Source of the DNA: Clostridiales bacterium
GTDB lineage: Bacteria; Bacillota; Clostridia; Lachnospirales; Lachnospiraceae
Direction of reading: 5' to 3'
NCBI GenBank assembly: GCA_019423795.1
Contig: JAHZAT010000008.1
Span: forward strand, 1-48,266
Length of the DNA stretch: 48,266 nucleotides
Shown here: positions 26,480-35,164 of the stretch, one piece after another
How positions within the stretch are numbered: the first letter of the stretch is position 1
Layout: the number at the start of each line of letters is the position of its first letter
Position numbers and translations under genes: made by a program
The notes under the pieces: generated by a model
Told to the model about the DNA's origin: nothing
The model's input: the letters and a program-made list of their open reading frames with translations, nothing else
The model's database searches: none

Positions 26480-29400
26480 TTGAAACAAATGAAGAAGATC
26501 TGTAAAAAGATATCGGTAAGTATTCTTACCCTCCTGATGATCATGACAATGTATCTGAGTGGTTCAGGAGAATCACTGTTCCTGAAGAATAGAGACGTCA
26601 AGGCTTTCACAGGAGAAGCCAAACTGGTGATGAGCCAGGCATTATCAAGTAATAAGATCTCAGAGATTGATCGTCCTGCATCAGAAGGTCTGTGGAGTAT
26701 GACAGCTGACGGACACAGAGTGTTTTGCTTAAACTCTGGAAAGACCATGTGTTCTGGAGATACCTTAAAATACAAGACGATCAATGCAGCAACTTATGAA
26801 AAAAAGGGAATTGCAAAAGCATTAAACTGGTATTTCAGGTCAAGCGGCAAGAATACAAAAGATCTGTCATTGTGTCAGGCATACATCTGGGCATGTGGAC
26901 ATGGAGCGAATAAGCAAAATACCGTTTATCAGGCAGGAAAAAATGTGGACAGGGGTTATTCGCAGAAAGATGCAAAAAAGTTCTGTAAAATGATCAGTGA
27001 TCAGGATCCAGAAGGAACGATCTACTATTATACAGTGAAGAAATGTGTGAAAAAGAAGAAACTGGATTCTCATCAGGTTTTGTTCGGATTTCGTCATACA
27101 CCGCCAGATATTGAAAAAGCGAAAACGAGTGCAACAAAGTCAGGAACCAGCCCAGATAATGTAAGGATCAAGATCAAAAAGAAAGATGCGGAAACAAGAG
27201 CATGGCTTTCTGGAGCAGTATTTCAGATCTATATGGATGGGAATTATCAAGGAAGTGTAACAACCGATGACAATGGAGAAGCTTCTTATACTGTTCAAAG
27301 AACGGTAAGTTATAGTGTGACATCAACGAAAAAGACTTATGTAAAGAATTGGAACGATCTTTCAAAAAGTCAGCAAAAAGAAGCGACAGATAATGGCTGG
27401 TACGATTCTTCGGCAAAAGCATATGCTGTGGCAATGCAGGAAGCACAAAAACTTGCAAAGCAGAAGATTTCAGCCTTAAAGAGTGCCTCGGTCCACACTT
27501 GGATGGTCAGGGAAACAAAATCCCCATTCGGACACCTGATCCCAGATCAGACAGATCAGAGCAAAGTGGAACAGGGTGGAGTCAGATCATTCACATTTAA
27601 CTACACCAATGAATTTCAAAAGAGTGATCTGGAGATCTTTAAACAGGGAACTGTAAAGAATAAACGAGGGGATCTAGGAGTTGAAGCAAACTTGCAGAAT
27701 GCTGTCTATGAGCTATATGCTGACCATGATATCACAGGCTCCGATAACAAGAGTGTTGTCTATAAAGCAGGAACACTTGTGACACAGATGGTAACTGATG
27801 CGAATGGTTATGCAAAAGTGACAGATCTGTATCCGGGATATTACCGTTTACATGAGAAGTATGCTCCGTTGGGATATAAGGTATCTAGTAATGATATATC
27901 AGTCACGGTCGATAAAAATACATCCCAGTATCTGAAAGAAGAGCAATATGAAGGAACAATACGGGTTGTAAAGACGTTTGGCGGGGAAAATGTTCCAGAA
28001 GCACAGGCAGTTTTTGAGGTTTATGATTCCAAGAATAACTTAAAACAGACGATCACAACGAATGACAAAGGGATCGCAGAAACAGATTTACTTCCTTATG
28101 GAGCTTACCGTATTCATCAGACGAAAACGACCGATGGATATGATATGGTACCGGACAAATGGGTAAGCATTGATGGATCTAAAATGATCTATAAGGTTGA
28201 ATCAAACGATCCAAAGCAGCATGCAGGGATCATGTTGACAAAGGTTACAAGGATCAGTGATAAGGAAACTGGAACTTATACAAAAAAAGAAGAATATAAG
28301 GCAGAATTCCAGATCATCGATCAGTCGACAAAGAAAGTCATAGAAACATTGATCACGGATGAAAATGGTGCAGCTCAATCTGGAAAGTTAGATCCTGGCA
28401 TCTACACGGTTCATCAGACAAAAGGAAGTGATAATTATAAGATCGCTGATGATTTTGATGTAACGATCAAAGACGGCGATAAGAAATTTAAAAAATTTGA
28501 GCTGGATAATTATTATAATGGAGATAAGATCCGGGTCAGAAAAACGATGGTCAAGAATGGAAAGTCTAAACCAGAACCAGGGGCTGAGTTTGTTGTACTG
28601 GATGAATCTATGGTGAAAGATTTCAAGGATCAGACATTGGCAACGTCACAGGACAGGCTTCATTACATTGAAAAACTGAAAAAAGATAATAGAGATGCGA
28701 TTCTTGGAACATTAGTCACAGATTCCGAAGGAAAAGCAGCGATGCTCCTAAAAGATTTCGTAAAGAAGACAGGGTTTATAGTCGTGCAGACCAGAGGTGT
28801 CGAAGGCTATGACCTTGCGCTACCGCAGTATTCCACAGAAATGAAAGCATCGATCGAGGATGAAGTCAAAGTGTATGAATTCGTTTTAAAAGACGATTAT
28901 ACAAAATCCGCAAAGATTTCGATCAAAAAGCAAATGTCCGTAAATAAAGATAAGTATGTACCGGAATCTGGGGCGGAATTTCAGATCATTGATCCGCATG
29001 GAGAAGTGGTCGATACTCTGATAACTGATGAAAAAGGAGAAGCAACTTCAATCTCGTTAGCAATCGGTGTTTATACATTGCATCAGATCAAGGGTGATCC
29101 AAAGCATGAAATGATGGAAGATGAAGATGTGGTCTTGATCAAGTCTGATGTACATAAGACAGTCACGTTTGGTCCGTATAAAGATGATGAAAATAAGATC
29201 AGGATCGAACTAGTCAAACGTTCATCAGAGACAAAGAAGCTGTTAAATGATGCAGTCTATGAAATCTATGATGAAGATCAGGATATTGTGGCAACTTTGA
29301 TTACAGGAACGAGTGGAGATGGAACTGCAGAGTGCTATCTTCCATATGGAAAATATACGATCAAGGAAACTGCTGCGCCAGCAGGCTACAACATGGATGA

Positions 29401-32400
29401 CGCAGAAGAAAAATCTTTTGAGTTAAGCGGGGAATCCACAAGCATCAAGATCACGTACGATAATGCTGGAAATGGAAGCTGCAGGTTTGAACAGATGGAT
29501 ACGCCAGTCTATGGAGAAATTACGTTCAGTAAGACGGGAGATATCTTAACAGATTATGACAAGGATTCTCAGAGTTTTATCTATGACAACGATCAGATCG
29601 CAGGAGCAGTATATGGGCTGTATGCGGATGAGAATATCAAGAAAGATGACGGAACGTTCGTCTGGAAGAAGGACGAACTGATCGATCAAAAGACAACGAC
29701 AAAAGAGAAGGAGATCCATTTTACAAGAAAGGATATGGATGGAAAAGAAACAACTAACTTCTATTTAGGAAAGTATTACATAAAAGAGATCAAGTCTCCG
29801 ACAGGCTATATCAAAGATCAGGAAAAACATGAAGTAGAACTGACATGGGATACAACCGCAGGAAGTATCAATGATATTCGTGATGATGATAAAGTACCAG
29901 ACAAGGAAGATCCGTTTGGAAATGAAGACAATAATGTAAGTACAGGTATTTATGTGTTGGAAAAAGGCGAAAAATTGAACCAGAAGATCAAGGATGCGGA
30001 ATCTGTGACTTTCACGTGGAAGAGTGCACCAGAAGGAGCTGTGACAACGGATGTTTCTCAGAATAAAGATGGCAGTATTGTGCTTTGGAACGATGATGGA
30101 GATTGTTATATCTCAAGTCAAAGAGCCGGACAGGTCATCTACATGAATGCAATATCATCTAAAATGTTTAAAAATTGCAGGAATCTCACAGAGATCAATT
30201 TTAAAAATATTGATACATCCGCAGTCGTGGATATGAGTCAGATGTTTTATGCCATGGATTCCATCAAAACACTCGATCTTTCATCTTTCAACACCTCCAA
30301 TGTAGAAGATGTCAGCCAGATGTTCTATGGAAATCCAGTTCTTAAGACAACATATGTCATGGATCAGATATTAAAGATCGAAGAAGATAAGTTTATCGAG
30401 GAACATCCGTTAAAGATCGTTGCCATGCCAAAGAACAGGTTCTTAAAAGGTGATAAATTCAAGGCAGAGGACTTTAGCTGGAGAATCCTTTATGATGACG
30501 ATGGAGCAGAAGATGTGGAAGTGACGGATAAAGATGTGGCATTTACACCGACATATGCAGAAAAATCAGGAAAATACGAGATCAATATCAGTTTTAACAA
30601 CCAAGGATCGTATAAAGATCTGCCAGAGAAAACGATCAAGACTACGGTAGAGGTTCTGGATCCAGAAGAGGAAGATATTGCCTTAAAGGTTGCAAAGAAA
30701 GCAAGTATTCATGTCAAAGCTAATGATACTCTGCAAAAATACGGCATCCATCTGATCAAGACCGATCAAGACGGAAACAAGCTGGCGGGAGCCATATTTG
30801 CCTTAAAAGCGAAAACAGATATCGTTAATAGCAAAGGAGAAAATATCTTTAAGAAGGGTGATACGATCGCCACCACTACATCACAGGATGATCAGTTTGA
30901 ATATCTGGAATTTATTGGATTGCCGACCGATATCTATGCAAAGGATGGAACAGACAGTGATATGTATGAGGTAGAAGAAATCTACGCACCAGATGGATAT
31001 GAGAAATCGGACAAGACATTAACATTTAAGGGTAAAGTGATCAATGATACGAAAGAAAATCTTATTCATGATGTAAAAGCCGAGAATAATACGGATAATG
31101 ATACAACAACATATGTGCATGATTCAGATACTTTAGTCAACCAGAAACTGGATTATATTGCATTGAAGAAGATATGGGATGATCATGACAATGCAGCAAA
31201 GATCCGTCCAGATGTTGTTACGATCAAGGCAACACATAAGACAACAAAAGAAGTAAAGGTGTATACACTGACAAAAGATAATAACTGGACAATGTTTACG
31301 GATATCAAGAAGGATGATCGTGAAAAGTGGGAGTTTCGTGAAGATGTTCCCGAAGGTTATACTTTGACGAGTACACACTGGAATGATGCGATGTATGTAA
31401 TTTCGTTTACGAACTTCCATGAAAATCCAGAATATGTCGATATCAATGTACAAAAGGTTTGGGAAGATGGTGGCAATGGAGATAATCTGAGGCCGATATC
31501 GATCAAAGCTCAATTATATAGAAATGGTGAGAAATACAAGAATGCTATTACATTAGACGAAACAAATAACTGGTCAGATGATGTAACGTATCATTGCCTC
31601 GATAAGTATGACAAAGCTGGCGAACCATTTGAGTATGAAGTGAAAGAAGAAGTCTATGATAAGCTGACAGGTAATGCAAAAACAGGATATGTCGATACTT
31701 ATGAGACAAATGAGACAATAGATGATGATGGTACAACAACGAAGAATATCATGATCACGAATACGCATACACCAGATACGACGAAGAAAAAGGTTAAAAA
31801 GGTATGGAATGATCATGGGAATAAAGATGGCATACGTCCCAAATCTGTTTTAGTTAATCTGTTGGCTGATGGTAAAGTGGAAGAAACATTGATGCTCAGT
31901 GCGAAGAATAACTGGAAAGCGTCCAGTAAGGTACTTCCTGTGAAAGTCAATGGGGAAAAAGTCAATTATACATGGAAAGAAGTCGAAGAAGGATTGATCA
32001 CGGGAGAATCTGAGATCGGATACAGACCAACCTATGATACGGATGAAAATGATCAGGATCTTACAGTGATCACAAACACACATGACCGTACAGGGCCGAA
32101 AGGAAGCATTACGATCACAAAAGCATTGGACCCAGGTAATCTGAATATGGATGTTGGGGATCCGACTTTTATATTTACACTGACTGGAACCGATGTCTAT
32201 GGAAAGAAACACAGTTATGAGAAGAAAGTCAAATTCACAAAGGCAGAGGTTGAAAAACAGATGAAAGATCATCCGGGAGATCTGATCGAACTGTCTGTGA
32301 CGTTTGATGATCTGGAATATGGTACTTATACGTGTAATGAAGGAGGTATGATCAAGTATTTCAAATTACTCAATATTACGAGCAACAGCAGCAATGCAAC

Positions 32401-32950
32401 GATCGATCAGGAGAAAGAAACTGTGACGTTCGATATTGGACCAACTGGAACGACAGCTAAAGCACAATTGACAGGTGGAGCGAAGTTTATGAATCAGATG
32501 ATCCAAGGATCTGTAAAACTTATCAAGAAAGATTCTAAGGGGAAATCATTAAGAGATATCGAATTTGTGATCACATCATCTGATGGAGCAGAAGTAGCGA
32601 AGGCCAAAACAGATTCTGCTGGAGAAGTCACTTTTGATGGATTGCTACCTGATACTTATACGATCACAGAGACAAAGACAGCGGTTGGAAAGAATCTGTT
32701 AAAAGAACCAATCATCGTTACACTGCCAATGACGATGTCACAGGCAGAGGTGGATAAACAGAATGTGGATACAAGTAAAGCGATCAAACAGGGAAATGAT
32801 TATTACTTCTATCATCTGACGTACAATGTTATGAATGATTCTATATTGAATCTTCCAAAGACAGGTGGACGGACAGATGAGCTTTCATTCATAGGAGGAA
32901 TCATTCTGATTTTAGGGGGATTATTTTTATTGCATAGAAAATTTCGATGA
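26480..32950 (+). CDS. Giant LPKTG adhesin with thioester-type domain and Cna-B/SpaA repeats
   Basis: A 2156-residue wall-anchored protein. The signal peptide is followed by a thioester-type domain with C83 (V-F-C-L-N) and Q133 (C-Q-A-Y-I-W), the predicted thioester pair that can bond covalently to host surfaces. About seven SpaA/Cna-B-like modules span about 380-1130, many with E-T/E-I-x-S/A-P-x-G-Y E-boxes. A short BspA/DUF285 leucine-rich segment lies at about 1228-1287. Another SpaA module starts near 1420, Cna-B repeats with K-x-W-D/E/N-D start near 1556, 1654 and 1768, an FctA-like module starts near 1874, and a last SpaA module near 2010. LPKTG is at 2125-2129, followed by a membrane span. 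TTG at 26480 is preferred (AAGGAGG, 8 nt spacing); ATGs at 26408 and 26489 lack proper sites. Likely pilus tip or independent adhesin. Confidence 0.92.
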   Translation: MKQMKKICKKISVSILTLLMIMTMYLSGSGESLFLKNRDVKAFTGEAKLVMSQALSSNKISEIDRPASEGLWSMTADGHRVFCLNSGKTMCSGDTLKYKTINAATYEKKGIAKALNWYFRSSGKNTKDLSLCQAYIWACGHGANKQNTVYQAGKNVDRGYSQKDAKKFCKMISDQDPEGTIYYYTVKKCVKKKKLDSHQVLFGFRHTPPDIEKAKTSATKSGTSPDNVRIKIKKKDAETRAWLSGAVFQIYMDGNYQGSVTTDDNGEASYTVQRTVSYSVTSTKKTYVKNWNDLSKSQQKEATDNGWYDSSAKAYAVAMQEAQKLAKQKISALKSASVHTWMVRETKSPFGHLIPDQTDQSKVEQGGVRSFTFNYTNEFQKSDLEIFKQGTVKNKRGDLGVEANLQNAVYELYADHDITGSDNKSVVYKAGTLVTQMVTDANGYAKVTDLYPGYYRLHEKYAPLGYKVSSNDISVTVDKNTSQYLKEEQYEGTIRVVKTFGGENVPEAQAVFEVYDSKNNLKQTITTNDKGIAETDLLPYGAYRIHQTKTTDGYDMVPDKWVSIDGSKMIYKVESNDPKQHAGIMLTKVTRISDKETGTYTKKEEYKAEFQIIDQSTKKVIETLITDENGAAQSGKLDPGIYTVHQTKGSDNYKIADDFDVTIKDGDKKFKKFELDNYYNGDKIRVRKTMVKNGKSKPEPGAEFVVLDESMVKDFKDQTLATSQDRLHYIEKLKKDNRDAILGTLVTDSEGKAAMLLKDFVKKTGFIVVQTRGVEGYDLALPQYSTEMKASIEDEVKVYEFVLKDDYTKSAKISIKKQMSVNKDKYVPESGAEFQIIDPHGEVVDTLITDEKGEATSISLAIGVYTLHQIKGDPKHEMMEDEDVVLIKSDVHKTVTFGPYKDDENKIRIELVKRSSETKKLLNDAVYEIYDEDQDIVATLITGTSGDGTAECYLPYGKYTIKETAAPAGYNMDDAEEKSFELSGESTSIKITYDNAGNGSCRFEQMDTPVYGEITFSKTGDILTDYDKDSQSFIYDNDQIAGAVYGLYADENIKKDDGTFVWKKDELIDQKTTTKEKEIHFTRKDMDGKETTNFYLGKYYIKEIKSPTGYIKDQEKHEVELTWDTTAGSINDIRDDDKVPDKEDPFGNEDNNVSTGIYVLEKGEKLNQKIKDAESVTFTWKSAPEGAVTTDVSQNKDGSIVLWNDDGDCYISSQRAGQVIYMNAISSKMFKNCRNLTEINFKNIDTSAVVDMSQMFYAMDSIKTLDLSSFNTSNVEDVSQMFYGNPVLKTTYVMDQILKIEEDKFIEEHPLKIVAMPKNRFLKGDKFKAEDFSWRILYDDDGAEDVEVTDKDVAFTPTYAEKSGKYEINISFNNQGSYKDLPEKTIKTTVEVLDPEEEDIALKVAKKASIHVKANDTLQKYGIHLIKTDQDGNKLAGAIFALKAKTDIVNSKGENIFKKGDTIATTTSQDDQFEYLEFIGLPTDIYAKDGTDSDMYEVEEIYAPDGYEKSDKTLTFKGKVINDTKENLIHDVKAENNTDNDTTTYVHDSDTLVNQKLDYIALKKIWDDHDNAAKIRPDVVTIKATHKTTKEVKVYTLTKDNNWTMFTDIKKDDREKWEFREDVPEGYTLTSTHWNDAMYVISFTNFHENPEYVDINVQKVWEDGGNGDNLRPISIKAQLYRNGEKYKNAITLDETNNWSDDVTYHCLDKYDKAGEPFEYEVKEEVYDKLTGNAKTGYVDTYETNETIDDDGTTTKNIMITNTHTPDTTKKKVKKVWNDHGNKDGIRPKSVLVNLLADGKVEETLMLSAKNNWKASSKVLPVKVNGEKVNYTWKEVEEGLITGESEIGYRPTYDTDENDQDLTVITNTHDRTGPKGSITITKALDPGNLNMDVGDPTFIFTLTGTDVYGKKHSYEKKVKFTKAEVEKQMKDHPGDLIELSVTFDDLEYGTYTCNEGGMIKYFKLLNITSNSSNATIDQEKETVTFDIGPTGTTAKAQLTGGAKFMNQMIQGSVKLIKKDSKGKSLRDIEFVITSSDGAEVAKAKTDSAGEVTFDGLLPDTYTITETKTAVGKNLLKEPIIVTLPMTMSQAEVDKQNVDTSKAIKQGNDYYFYHLTYNVMNDSILNLPKTGGRTDELSFIGGIILILGGLFLLHRKFR

Positions 32951-32955
32951 AATTC
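32933..32955 (+). repeat. 23-nt sequence repeated after the tRNA genes
   Basis: This segment, spanning the last codons and stop of the adhesin gene, matches 33347-33369 at 21 of 23 positions. The core AATTTCGATGAAAT can form a 5-6 bp hairpin. The copies bracket the terminator and tRNA pair. Confidence 0.6.
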
Positions 32956-32972
32956 GAAAAAATAAATTATGA

Positions 32973-33010
32973 AGAAACCACGTAAATAAGCCATTTTTTA
33001 CGTGGTTTCT
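32973..33010 (+). terminator. Hairpin after the adhesin gene
   Basis: A perfect 14-bp stem pairs 32973-32986 with 32997-33010 around a 10-nt loop. The following T tract is weak (ATCTAT), so it may be a poor terminator or a processing and stability structure. Confidence 0.6.
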
Positions 33011-33051
33011 ATCTATAAAATAAAAATATCAAAAAAAAATTAAAAAAAGTG

Positions 33052-33080
33052 TTGACATTCATCGAAAATAAGAGTATATT
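33052..33080 (+). promoter_or_regulatory. Promoter of the tRNA pair
   Basis: TTGACA (33052-33057), 17-nt spacer, TATATT (33075-33080): perfect -35, 5/6 -10. It lies about 38 nt upstream of tRNA-Val, after an A-rich tract that could act as an UP element. Confidence 0.85.
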
Positions 33081-33118
33081 ATATTTTGTCGTCAGGCAAG
33101 AGAGCTTGAGAGACACAA

Positions 33119-33191
33119 GGGATCATAGCTCAGCTGGGAGAGCATCTGCCTTACAAGCAGAGGGTCATAGGTTCGAGTCCTATTGGTCCCA
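33119..33191 (+). tRNA. tRNA-Val (anticodon TAC)
   Basis: A complete cloverleaf. The acceptor stem G-G-G-A-T-C-A pairs with TGGTCCC (one G-U pair), the D arm contains AGCTCAGCTGGGAGAGC, and the anticodon stem TCTGC/GCAGA encloses CTTACAA with anticodon TAC. The T arm has GGTTCGAGTCC. The discriminator is A and the CCA end is not encoded. It is cotranscribed with the tRNA-Met gene 37 nt downstream. Confidence 0.95.
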
Positions 33192-33228
33192 CTATCCATG
33201 AACTTCATGGAGTAATTTCATAACATAT

Positions 33229-33302
33229 GGCGATGTAGCTCAGTTGGCTAGAGCATACGGTTCATACCCGTAGTGTCAGCAGTTCGAATCTGCTCATCGC
33301 TA
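33229..33302 (+). tRNA. tRNA-Met (anticodon CAT, elongator type)
   Basis: A cloverleaf with acceptor GGCGATG/CATCGCT including the G1-U72 pair that is also typical of Bacillus elongator tRNA-Met. The anticodon stem TACGG/CCGTA encloses TTCATAC (anticodon CAT). The T arm reads AGCAG-TTCGAAT-CTGCT. It lacks the GGG/CCC anticodon stem of initiator tRNA. tRNA-Ile2 with lysidine is the alternative but less likely. CCA is not encoded. Confidence 0.9.
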
Positions 33303-33309
33303 CTTTCGG

Positions 33310-33342
33310 AAGACATATTCGATATGAATATGTCTTTTTTTT
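33310..33342 (+). terminator. Terminator of the tRNA operon
   Basis: AAGACATATTC (33310-33320) pairs with GAATATGTCTT (33326-33336) around a 5-nt loop, followed by a run of Ts to 33342. It starts 8 nt after the tRNA-Met gene. Confidence 0.9.
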
Positions 33343-33383
33343 ATTTCATAGGAAATTTCGATGAAATCCCCTATGAAATAAAA
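33339..33383. repeat. Large intergenic palindrome
   Basis: Arms of 14 nt (33339-33352 and 33370-33383) are perfectly complementary and enclose a second small ATTTC/GAAAT hairpin. It overlaps the T run of the tRNA terminator and carries the second copy of the 23-nt repeat. It may be a bidirectional terminator or a small mobile palindromic element. Confidence 0.7.
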
Positions 33384-33414
33384 AATCTCTCTGGGCAGGA
33401 TCGCACTGCGGCGG

Positions 33415-33437
33415 AGAATCCTACAAAGTAGGATTCT
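33415..33437 (+). terminator. Terminator-like hairpin in a GC-richer block before ispF
   Basis: AGAATCCTAC (33415-33424) pairs perfectly with GTAGGATTCT (33428-33437) around AAA, followed by TTCTT. Just upstream, 33395-33409 can also fold (GCAG/CTGC). There is no gene between this and the tRNA terminator, so what it would terminate is unclear. The rest of the 33303-33507 gap holds only the palindrome and the ispF promoter. Confidence 0.5.
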
Positions 33438-33472
33438 TTCTTGCTAAAAATCATGATAAAAGAGTGAAATCA

Positions 33473-33481
33473 TGTTATAAT
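33473..33481 (+). promoter_or_regulatory. Extended -10 promoter of ispF
   Basis: TGTTATAAT (TGn + TATAAT, 33473-33481), 26 nt upstream of the ispF ATG. No good -35 is visible, as is allowed for extended -10 promoters. Confidence 0.6.
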
Positions 33482-33507
33482 AAAAACAAAAAAAGGAGAG
33501 CAAGAAT

Positions 33508-33984
33508 ATGCGTGTAGGAATGGGATATGATGTCCATCAGTTAGTAGAAGGAAGAGACTTGATCTTAGGCGGAGTAAATATACCATATGAGAAAGGATTA
33601 TTAGGACACTCAGATGCTGATGTTCTGCTGCATGCGATCACAGATGCGATCCTTGGGGCAGCAGCATTAGGAGATATCGGAAAGCATTTTCCAGACACAG
33701 ACCCTGCATATCATAATGCAGACAGCATGAAGTTGTTAGCAGAAGTTGTAAGATTGATCGAGGAAAAAGGATACGAGATTGGGAATGTGGATGCGACAGT
33801 CATTGCACAGAGACCAAAGTTATTAAATTATATTCCAACAATGAAAGAAAATATCAGTAAGACCCTCAAAGTAGATCCAGATCAGGTGAATGTCAAAGCA
33901 ACGACAGAAGAACATTTAGGATTCACAGGAGAGGGACTCGGGATCAGTGCACAGGCAGTGTGTCTGCTGAATGAAACAAAATAA
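33508..33984 (+). CDS. ispF: 2-C-methyl-D-erythritol 2,4-cyclodiphosphate synthase
   Basis: A 158-residue enzyme of the non-mevalonate isoprenoid pathway; it cyclises CDP-methylerythritol 2-phosphate and acts as a trimer with zinc. Family signature: Y-D-V-H with D8 and H10 at the N terminus, G-H-S-D-A-D-V-L-L-H with His near 42, and A-L-G-D-I-G-K-H-F-P-D. Late motifs include V-K-A-T-T-E-E-H-L-G-F-T-G. AAAGGAG precedes the ATG. No other isoprenoid gene is adjacent. The acetyltransferase gene follows 16 nt later. Confidence 0.97.
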   Translation: MRVGMGYDVHQLVEGRDLILGGVNIPYEKGLLGHSDADVLLHAITDAILGAAALGDIGKHFPDTDPAYHNADSMKLLAEVVRLIEEKGYEIGNVDATVIAQRPKLLNYIPTMKENISKTLKVDPDQVNVKATTEEHLGFTGEGLGISAQAVCLLNETK

Positions 33985-34000
33985 GAATAAAGGAAATAGC

Positions 34001-35161
34001 ATGGAGATCATTTATCAGAAAAACAAAGACAAACAGCCAGTATATGACATGTATCAGAAGATTTTTGAAGATCCAGAGCCGTTTGCACAATATTATTTTG
34101 AAGAGATATATGCAACGAATCAGGTGATACTGGCAGAAGAAGACAACAAGATCTTAGGAATGCTCCATTTAAATCCATATCACATAAGAGCAGGAAAGAA
34201 GACATATACATTAAATTATATTGTAGCAGTTGCGGTGTGGAAGGAATATAGAAGAAGAGGCATCATGGCAGAGATGCTTAAGAAGTGTTTCAATGATATG
34301 CATGAGCAGCAACAGCCATTTACGTATCTGATGCCTGCGAATAAAGCATATTATGAACCATTCCAGTTTCGATTTGTGATGGACTGGGAAGAAACAATGA
34401 TCGATGATCATAACATTTCATATACAGATGATACAACGGATAGAAATCATAAGATCGTTCATATAATGGCAGAAGATTATCAGACGATCCAGGATTTTTT
34501 AGAGCGGTTTATGGAACAATACAAGATATATACAGTTCCGGATGAACCATACCTGAGACGACTGGAAAAAGAAAGCCAGAGTGGAGATGGAAGCCTTTTA
34601 GCTTATTATGAAGACGATCTGTTGCAAGGCGTATTTGCAGAAAGTTTTGAAGAAGATGAAGTATATATCCGATGGGCGTATTCTTTAGAGCCAGAACATA
34701 TGATTAACCAGATCAAACAACGACACAAAGGTAAGAAGATTTATATCACAGAAGGAAATTTATTCAAGGGAAATTCAATAGGAAAGGATTTTATACAAAG
34801 CAAAAAAGTACCAAAGATCATGGCAAGGATCACGAACCTTACTGCTTGGGGAGAGATCTTGCAAGGAAAGAACGATTTTACATTCAGGATATTGGTGAAA
34901 GATCCATATATCAAGGATCAGAATGGAGTATTCCAGTTTCAATGTCTGAATCATAAGATATCCATTCAACGTGCAGACATACCACAAGATGAGACATTAG
35001 ACATACACACAACGGATGCACAGGGATGGGAAGATGAAATTTCAATCGACGAGCTGACACAGGTGTTTTTTGACTACGATGCAGGACAGATATTAAAAGA
35101 GCATGAGTATCTAAAAGATATCGTGCCGGCTGGCCCAATCTATATTTCAGAGGAGGTATAA
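34001..35161 (+). CDS. GNAT acetyltransferase with C-terminal SCP2-like domain (Eis-like)
   Basis: A 386-residue predicted N-acetyltransferase. The N-terminal GNAT fold carries the acetyl-CoA site V-A-V-W-K-E-Y-R-R-R-G-I-M-A (about residues 68-81). A second degenerate GNAT half is followed by a C-terminal SCP2-like fold, the architecture of Eis-family enzymes, which acetylate aminoglycosides or other amines. The physiological substrate is unknown and no resistance role is implied. A start at 33971 would overlap ispF; AAGG before the ATG at 34001 fits better. The gene is followed 3 nt later by the metallohydrolase gene, suggesting an operon. Confidence 0.8.
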   Translation: MEIIYQKNKDKQPVYDMYQKIFEDPEPFAQYYFEEIYATNQVILAEEDNKILGMLHLNPYHIRAGKKTYTLNYIVAVAVWKEYRRRGIMAEMLKKCFNDMHEQQQPFTYLMPANKAYYEPFQFRFVMDWEETMIDDHNISYTDDTTDRNHKIVHIMAEDYQTIQDFLERFMEQYKIYTVPDEPYLRRLEKESQSGDGSLLAYYEDDLLQGVFAESFEEDEVYIRWAYSLEPEHMINQIKQRHKGKKIYITEGNLFKGNSIGKDFIQSKKVPKIMARITNLTAWGEILQGKNDFTFRILVKDPYIKDQNGVFQFQCLNHKISIQRADIPQDETLDIHTTDAQGWEDEISIDELTQVFFDYDAGQILKEHEYLKDIVPAGPIYISEEV

Positions 35162-35164
35162 GCC

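Noticed and set aside
33119..33302. tRNA 3-prime end as integration site of a genomic island
   Set aside because: No integrase and no repeat of a tRNA 3-prime end is present; the pilus genes are on the 5-prime side.
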